From an uncultured Collinsella sp. (GTDB taxonomy: Bacteria > Actinomycetota > Coriobacteriia > Coriobacteriales > Coriobacteriaceae), in contig UREZ01000002.1 of assembly GCA_900547025.1 (NCBI GenBank), forward strand, positions 1 to 48,169: a stretch of 48,169 nucleotides of DNA. The letters are read 5' to 3'. The position numbers and the translations under genes were made by a program. The notes below the pieces were generated by a model that was given only the letters and a program-made list of their open reading frames with translations, made no database searches and had not been told where the DNA came from. Below, piece by piece: positions 43,469-48,169 of this stretch (position 1 is the stretch's first letter; every line of letters begins with the position of its first letter).

Positions 43469-45974
43469 GGTGATAAAGGTGACGGAACAGAAGATGAGCC
43501 CGCAGGCTATCGAGGTGCGTGGCGCGCGCGTGCACAACCTCAAAGACATCGATATCGATATTCCACTGGGAAGGCTTGTGGGCATTGCCGGCGTGTCGGG
43601 CTCGGGCAAGAGTTCGCTGGCGCTGGGGGTTCTTTATGCCGAGGGCTCGCGTCGCTATCTTGAGGCGCTCAGCACCTATACCCGCCGTCGCCTGACGCAG
43701 GCCGAACACGCCCAGGTGGACGAGGTTCTGCACGTGCCGGCGGCGCTCGCATTGCATCAACGCCCCAGCGTGCCGGGCGTGCGCTCGACCTTTGGTACCA
43801 TGAGCGAGCTCAACAACAGCCTGCGTCTGCTCTTTAGCCGTTGCGCCCATCACGTGTGCCCGCATTGCGGGGCGCGTGTGGAGCCGAGCCTTAACGTAGC
43901 TGCGGGCCTGTCGCTCACGTGCCCTGCGTGCGGCCGCGAGTTTTACGCGCCGGGTGCCGAGGACCTTGCCTTTAACAGCGGTGGCGCGTGTCCCACCTGT
44001 GGCGGAACCGGTGTCATGCGCGAGGTGGACGAGGCGAGCCTGGTGCCCGACGAGTCAAAGACTATCAACGAGGGCGCGGTGCTTCCTTGGGGCACGCTCA
44101 TGTGGGATCTGATGAAGCAGGTGGCCGGCGAGATGGGCGTGCGCACTGACGTGCCGTTTAACCAGCTCTCGCCTCAAGAGCGCGACATCGTGTTCCATGG
44201 TCCGGCGGTTAAGAAACACATTCTCTACGTTCCCAAAAACGGCGAGGGCGCTACGCCGCTCGATTTTACCTATTACAACGCCGTCTATACCGTCGAGAAT
44301 GCGCTCGCCAAGGTTAAGGACGATAAGGGGCTTAAGCGCGTGGCGCGCTTTTTGCGCGAGGGCCCATGCCGCGATTGCGGCGGCACGCGTCTCTCCGAGG
44401 CGGCACGCCAGCCCCAGGTGCGCGGTATCAATCTGGCGCAGGCATCGGCCATGACGCTAGGCGAGGCGATTGAGTGGGTGCGTGGGGTGCCTACGTCCTT
44501 GCCGACCGAGATGCAGCCCATGGCGACGGATATCTGCGATTCGTTTTTGGGCGCGGCCCGTCGCCTGGTCGATCTGGGTCTCGATTATCTTTCGCTCGAC
44601 CGCGCCGGTGCCACGCTCTCCACAGGTGAGCGCCAGCGTGTGCAGCTCGCCCGCGTGGTGCGCAACCGATCGACGGGCGTGCTCTATGTGCTGGACGAGC
44701 CCTCGATTGGCTTGCATCCTGCCAATGTCGACGGCCTGGTAGGCGTGATGCGCGATCTGGTGGATGACGGCAACACCGTGGTTGTTGTCGACCACGATAC
44801 GCGCGTGCTGGCGGAAGCCGACTGTCTGGTCGAGATGGGTCCTGTTGCCGGAGCAGGCGGCGGTAATGTGATCGCTGCAGGTACGGTGGACGAGGTCGAA
44901 CAATCGCAGGGCAGCCGAATCGCACCGTTTTTGCGCGCAGACCCCAAGCGTTTGCGCCCGCAGGTGACTGACGACGAAATGTTCGACCAGGGCCATATCC
45001 GCATGGCAACCGAGGCCATCCATACCGTCAAACCGCTCGAAGTCGATATCCCGCGCGGCCGCCTTGTCGCGGTGACGGGCGTTTCGGGTTCGGGCAAGAC
45101 GACGTTGGTGCTCGAGACGCTCATCCCGGCGCTCAAGGCGCAGGCAGCCGGCGAGCGCCTGCCAAAACATGTGCGCTGGGTCGATGCCGAAGGCATTGCC
45201 CGCGCAAACCTGATTGACGCTACGCCTATCGGCGCCAACGTGCGCTCGACAGTGGCGACTTATGCCGACATTCATGACGAGCTGCGTCGCGCCTTCGCCC
45301 GTACGTCCGAGGCCAAGGCAGCCGGCTACAAGGCGGGTGCCTTTAGCTACAACACCGGCGCCTTGCGCTGCCCTACGTGCGATGGCACGGGCTCGATATC
45401 ACTCGACGTGCAGTTTTTGCCCGACGTCGAGATCGTCTGCCCGGCATGTCGCGGCTCACGTTATGCAGACGCGGCTTCGCATATCCATCGCGAGGGCAAG
45501 GACGGGAGTCTCCTTACGTTGCCGCAGCTCATGGACATGAGTGTGGACGAGGCCATCGACGCCACACTGGGGCTCAAGAAGGTTCAGGCGCGCTTGCAGA
45601 CCTTGCACGACTTGGGCTTGGGCTATCTCACGCTCGGTGAGCCCACGCCGGCGCTTTCGGGCGGCGAGGCACAGCGCCTTAAGCTCGCGAGCGAGATGGG
45701 CCGCGTGCAGGATGATGCCGTATTCGTGTTCGACGAACCCACGATTGGCCTGCATCCGCTCGATGTTCAGGTGTTGCTGAGTGTGTTTGACGGCCTCGTT
45801 GCCAAGGGCGCCACGGTTATCGTGATCGAACACGATCCCGACCTTATCCGTAACGCCGATTACGTGATCGACATGGGCCCGGGCGGTGGCGACGCGGGCG
45901 GGCAAATCGTCTGCGCCGGTACGCCGGGCGACATCGTGGCCTGCTCCGCAAGCATCACCGGCCGCTACCTATAG
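43461..45974 (+). CDS. UvrA-like excinuclease ATPase paralogue
   Basis: 837 residues from ATG 43461, which overlaps the AAA+ gene by eight bases; ATG 43494 (MSPQAIEVRGARVH) is an alternative. Two ABC units: Walker A GVSGSGKSS and GVSGSGKTT, signatures LSTGERQRVQLARVV and LSGGEAQRLKLASEM, Walker B YVLDEPSIGLHP and FVFDEPTIGLHP. Zinc modules are CPHCGA/CPACGR, CPTCGG/CRDCGG and CPTCDG/CPACRG. It is shorter than true UvrA (about 940), and the first signature is LSTGE rather than LSGGE, as in UvrA2/DrrC-like proteins linked to drug tolerance. Coupling to an AAA+ ATPase is unusual. Confidence 0.9.
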   Translation: MSRVIKVTEQKMSPQAIEVRGARVHNLKDIDIDIPLGRLVGIAGVSGSGKSSLALGVLYAEGSRRYLEALSTYTRRRLTQAEHAQVDEVLHVPAALALHQRPSVPGVRSTFGTMSELNNSLRLLFSRCAHHVCPHCGARVEPSLNVAAGLSLTCPACGREFYAPGAEDLAFNSGGACPTCGGTGVMREVDEASLVPDESKTINEGAVLPWGTLMWDLMKQVAGEMGVRTDVPFNQLSPQERDIVFHGPAVKKHILYVPKNGEGATPLDFTYYNAVYTVENALAKVKDDKGLKRVARFLREGPCRDCGGTRLSEAARQPQVRGINLAQASAMTLGEAIEWVRGVPTSLPTEMQPMATDICDSFLGAARRLVDLGLDYLSLDRAGATLSTGERQRVQLARVVRNRSTGVLYVLDEPSIGLHPANVDGLVGVMRDLVDDGNTVVVVDHDTRVLAEADCLVEMGPVAGAGGGNVIAAGTVDEVEQSQGSRIAPFLRADPKRLRPQVTDDEMFDQGHIRMATEAIHTVKPLEVDIPRGRLVAVTGVSGSGKTTLVLETLIPALKAQAAGERLPKHVRWVDAEGIARANLIDATPIGANVRSTVATYADIHDELRRAFARTSEAKAAGYKAGAFSYNTGALRCPTCDGTGSISLDVQFLPDVEIVCPACRGSRYADAASHIHREGKDGSLLTLPQLMDMSVDEAIDATLGLKKVQARLQTLHDLGLGYLTLGEPTPALSGGEAQRLKLASEMGRVQDDAVFVFDEPTIGLHPLDVQVLLSVFDGLVAKGATVIVIEHDPDLIRNADYVIDMGPGGGDAGGQIVCAGTPGDIVACSASITGRYL

Positions 45975-45976
45975 AC

Positions 45977-46009
45977 AATGAGGCAAAGGGACAGCCCCTT
46001 TGCCTCATT
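45977..46009. repeat. palindromic repeat B, copy 3
   Basis: AATGAGGCAAAGGG and CCCCTTTGCCTCATT, with ACA-like loop, perfect except one base. It is two bases beyond the UvrA-like stop and five bases beyond the convergent AAA+ stop, so it fits a shared bidirectional terminator. Confidence 0.85.
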
Positions 46010-46014
46010 GATGC

Positions 46015-47115
46015 CTATTTCACGCATTGAGCCGCGAGATAGTCGCGGAAGAATGGCAATTCAAATGCGACGAGCCCTCGTCCTCGTTCCCCGATGATGC
46101 CGGCATCTATCATTCGGCGTCGGTAGCGGGAGACCTGCTGCGGCGAACGCTTAAGGCGCTCGACAAGGTCGGCGGTGGTGGACTCTTCCTCGTCATCGAG
46201 CATGGCGATGAGGAATCGCTTGTCCTCTGCAGTGAGTTCCCGATAGGTTGCCGCGAGGATTCGGTCGTCCATCTCGTCGCGCGCGATTTTGATTCCCAGG
46301 TCAAAGTCGCGTGACGAGATTTCCTTCGAATCGCTTGTGAGATCCCAGGCACGGTAGCCTACGAGTTGCAATAGGAAGGGAAAACCAGAGATCGAGCGAA
46401 CGGCTCTATCGATTCCCTCAGCATCTGCCAGGCGATCGTTTTCCTGGATTGTGCGAATCAAGGCCTCGCGTACGTCATAGTCGGCAATGCGACCCAGATG
46501 ATATTGTTGGGCGCGGCGAAGGAACGAGACCGTCTTGTGGTTCAGCAACGTCGAGACATTGTTGGGAAGTCCCGCCATGAGCAGGGCGACGCGTTTCCCA
46601 TCGGTCACAAAGTGCTGATACGTCGCTGCGAGCTGAATCATTTCGTCGAGTGTCGGGTCCACCTCGTCAACCGTGACGAGCAGACCGGTGCCTGCCTCGT
46701 TGAGCTGGTCGATGATGTCGCTCATGCGATAACGCCAGGTTGAGGCATCGTGAACGCGATTGACCTCGATGCTGCCGAGCGGTGCAATTCCGAGGCCGGT
46801 GACTTCGAAGTTCTTAGACGGGTCGATAAGATGGCCGGCAGCACGTTTCGCCCCGAACTCGATTTCCTCAAGCATTCCCGGGAGCGCGGTCGTCTTTACG
46901 GCAATCCAGCCGTGGGATTCCGCCCTTGTCGCGAGCGACGACATGAGAGCGGTTTTACCGGTTCCACGCGCGCCTGAGAAGATCGAGGTCAATTCTGGGC
47001 GCCTGCGCTGGCTCAAGAAGGCACGGTCCAGATCCCGAATAATCTGTTGTCTGCCAGCGAGATGGGCAGGAACCTCGCCAAAACTGGGGGTAAACGGGTT
47101 CTCGAGATATTCCAC
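46015..47115 (-). CDS. AAA+ ATP-binding protein, paralogue
   Basis: 366 residues from GTG 47115 with AAGGAGAG upstream. NPFTPSFGEVPAHLAGR, Walker A GARGTGKTA, Walker B LLVTVDEVD, LRRAQQYHLGRIADYDVRE and a C-terminal winged helix (DLVERLKRSPQQVSRYRRRMID) follow the same layout as 42350-43468. About half its length is visibly shared in motif order with that paralogue, and the 1336-1605 remnant is closer still to this copy. It is convergent with the UvrA-like gene. Confidence 0.87.
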   Translation of the reverse strand: MEYLENPFTPSFGEVPAHLAGRQQIIRDLDRAFLSQRRRPELTSIFSGARGTGKTALMSSLATRAESHGWIAVKTTALPGMLEEIEFGAKRAAGHLIDPSKNFEVTGLGIAPLGSIEVNRVHDASTWRYRMSDIIDQLNEAGTGLLVTVDEVDPTLDEMIQLAATYQHFVTDGKRVALLMAGLPNNVSTLLNHKTVSFLRRAQQYHLGRIADYDVREALIRTIQENDRLADAEGIDRAVRSISGFPFLLQLVGYRAWDLTSDSKEISSRDFDLGIKIARDEMDDRILAATYRELTAEDKRFLIAMLDDEEESTTADLVERLKRSPQQVSRYRRRMIDAGIIGERGRGLVAFELPFFRDYLAAQCVK

Positions 47116-47242
47116 AAGGCTCTCCTTTCACACCGCCGTTTAACTTCATTTTACTTTAGTTAATTCTGATTAAAAGTGAGGGCTCTTTAGGCTCTTTATC
47201 TAGAGCATCAATTAGGCATGTGTGCCATCGGCGTGGCGCTTG

Positions 47243-47275
47243 AATGTGACAAAGGGATAGTTCCTTTGTCACATT
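47243..47275. repeat. palindromic repeat B, copy 4 (stop codon inside)
   Basis: AATGTGACAAAGGGA and TTCCTTTGTCACATT around a TAG loop. The trmL gene (minus) ends inside it: its TGA is 47269-47271. Compare copy 1, which also overlaps a stop codon. Confidence 0.87.
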
Positions 47276-47868
47276 CCCGGAAAGCCTGCCTGGCGCAGGG
47301 CCTCGTAGAGGACGATGGCGGCGCTGTTGGAGAGGTTGAGTGCGCTGATGCGGTAGTCGTCCGGGTTGACGAAGTTGCCGCAGATGTCCTGTTGAAGGAT
47401 GGCCTCGTGGCTGTCCTCGGTATGCCCCAGCGATTCTTCGTGGGCTTCCCAAGCCTCGGCGTTATCGAGTGAGTCGCAATCGCGCAGCATGGGGATGCGC
47501 TCGCAGCGCTCGGGCGCCGCGGCAAGCAGTGGCTCGGGAATGCCCGAACTCTCGCTGCCAAAGACCAAATAGTCGCCGTCGCGGTAGGTGCTTTGCGCAT
47601 AGGTTCGGCGCGCCTTTTTGGTCAGCAGATGCAGGCGTTCGTCGGCAGGGGAGAGACCATTGCGCGCAAGGAAATCCTCCCAGCCGGCATAGGTCGTCAC
47701 GTCCAAGTTTTGCCAGTAGCCCAGACCGGCGCGACGTACCGTCTTGTCGTCGAGCGAAAACCCCAGCGGCTCCACCAGATGCAGGCGGGCGCCGGTGACC
47801 ACGCAGGTGCGGCCGATATTGCCCGTATTGGCCGGAATCTCGGGCGCATACAGCACAATGTTGAACAT
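47269..47868 (-). CDS. trmL: TrmL-like tRNA 2'-O-methyltransferase with insert
   Basis: 199 residues; ATG at 47868 after AAGGAG. MFNIVLYAPEIPANTGNIGRTC, FGSESSGIPEPLL (the SPOUT knot) and ALNLSNSAAIVLYEALRQ are TrmL signatures for 2'-O-methylation of wobble C34/U34. The enzyme normally has about 155 residues. The extra length is an acidic stretch of about 40 (from DNAEAWEAHEESL to NPDDYRI), inserted between IPMLRDCDSL and the knot strand SALNLSN. Its stop lies inside repeat B copy 4. Confidence 0.88.
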   Translation of the reverse strand: MFNIVLYAPEIPANTGNIGRTCVVTGARLHLVEPLGFSLDDKTVRRAGLGYWQNLDVTTYAGWEDFLARNGLSPADERLHLLTKKARRTYAQSTYRDGDYLVFGSESSGIPEPLLAAAPERCERIPMLRDCDSLDNAEAWEAHEESLGHTEDSHEAILQQDICGNFVNPDDYRISALNLSNSAAIVLYEALRQAGFPGM

Positions 47869-47891
47869 GAATCTCCTTGGCTCAGAACGAA

Positions 47892-47924
47892 AAACCACCA
47901 CGAAGGGCACCTTCGTGGTGGTTT
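47892..47924 (-). terminator. terminator between CobW-like gene and trmL
   Basis: AAACCACCACGAAGG and CCTTCGTGGTGGTTT flank GCA, a perfect 15-bp stem with a T run on the minus strand. It closes the transcript arriving from the right edge. Confidence 0.9.
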
Positions 47925-47962
47925 GGCGGCTACGTAGGCGGAAAATGTCCGCTTGGATAAAC

Positions 47963-48169
47963 CTAGGCGCGGTGCCAGTCGGTCAGGCAGGCATCGAGGG
48001 AGGCGATGAGTGCATCCTTGTCCATGTGACGGCCGATGATGCACAGGCTCGTCATGCGGTCGCCCGTCTCGTCGTCCCAAATCTGCATGATCTCGGGGTT
48101 CTCGTCGATAATCTTCTGCTTCTCGCCCTCGGGCGCGGAGTCAACGAACAGACCGTTCTCCATCAGGCG
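47963..48169 (-). CDS. C-terminus of a CobW/G3E GTPase-like protein (partial)
   Basis: Only the last 67 or so codons are in the window; the gene enters from beyond 48169. ENPEIMQIWDDETGDRMTSL then CIIGRHMDKDALIASLDACL is the CobW C-terminal domain signature (GDR, IGxxMDK, ALDACL). Members of this family deliver zinc or cobalt to metalloproteins. The GTPase domain itself is not visible. Confidence 0.7.
   Translation of the reverse strand, partial: RLMENGLFVDSAPEGEKQKIIDENPEIMQIWDDETGDRMTSLCIIGRHMDKDALIASLDACLTDWHRA

Overview
The window is most likely chromosomal DNA of a gut Coriobacteriia, probably Collinsella. The basis is GC-rich coding with many NTG starts, EFR1-type ferrodoxin and CD1871A-type genes, tandem-sensor hybrid kinases, and short palindromic repeats of a kind I associate with that genus. 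The genus is an inference; no rRNA or tRNA is present to confirm it. The gene set is mostly housekeeping and transport. Most of the oddities sit in the first 2.1 kb, in the intergenic repeats, and in a few unusual domain combinations.

Layout. 1-2120: an accessory patch with an A+T-richer helical protein gene, a decayed AAA+ ATPase fragment and a decayed arginase-family fragment. 2121-6064: a two-component system (minus strand) divergent from a redox operon made of a 48-residue CxxC membrane peptide, a NapH-like membrane ferredoxin and a TlpA-like lipoprotein. 6319-9573: a very large MacB-like ABC protein. 9572-12000: Dus tRNA-dihydrouridine synthase, a ribbon-helix-helix protein and a field of repeats. 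12010-15340: glutaredoxin, an XRE/zinc-ribbon/TipAS regulator, TrmO and a MalY/PatB-type lyase. 15485-21938: two sensory systems built on solute-binding domains; the first has a frameshifted receiver domain. A Nim-like flavin/PNPOx protein lies between them. 22183-26326: potassium channel, LOG-like protein, ClC channel, EFR1 ferrodoxin and an EamA exporter. 26777-28757: a YtrA-type GntR/ABC operon. 28973-32155: RF3, then a queuosine-precursor transporter behind a candidate preQ1 riboswitch, then an SDR. 32207-36358: Ung, an EamA/LysR divergent pair and a MATE exporter. 36602-40000: RlmA, a small membrane protein, a RsmJ-like methyltransferase, a Cys-motif protein and a GNAT. 40253-45974: a TetM-like GTPase, an AAA+ ATPase and a UvrA paralogue. 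46015-48169: a second AAA+ ATPase on the minus strand, TrmL, and the C-terminus of a CobW-like protein.

How the parts fit. The redox operon could carry electrons from cytoplasmic Fe-S proteins through the membrane ferredoxin to an extracytoplasmic thioredoxin-fold lipoprotein, with the adjacent kinase/regulator as a plausible controller. Translation maintenance recurs: Dus, TrmO, TrmL, RlmA, RsmJ, queuosine salvage, RF3 and a ribosome-protection-type GTPase. Three copies of one AAA+ ATPase family (two intact, one decayed) and at least four intergenic repeat families indicate local genome plasticity. Many of the repeats sit at gene ends, two of them containing the stop codon, and probably act as transcription terminators.
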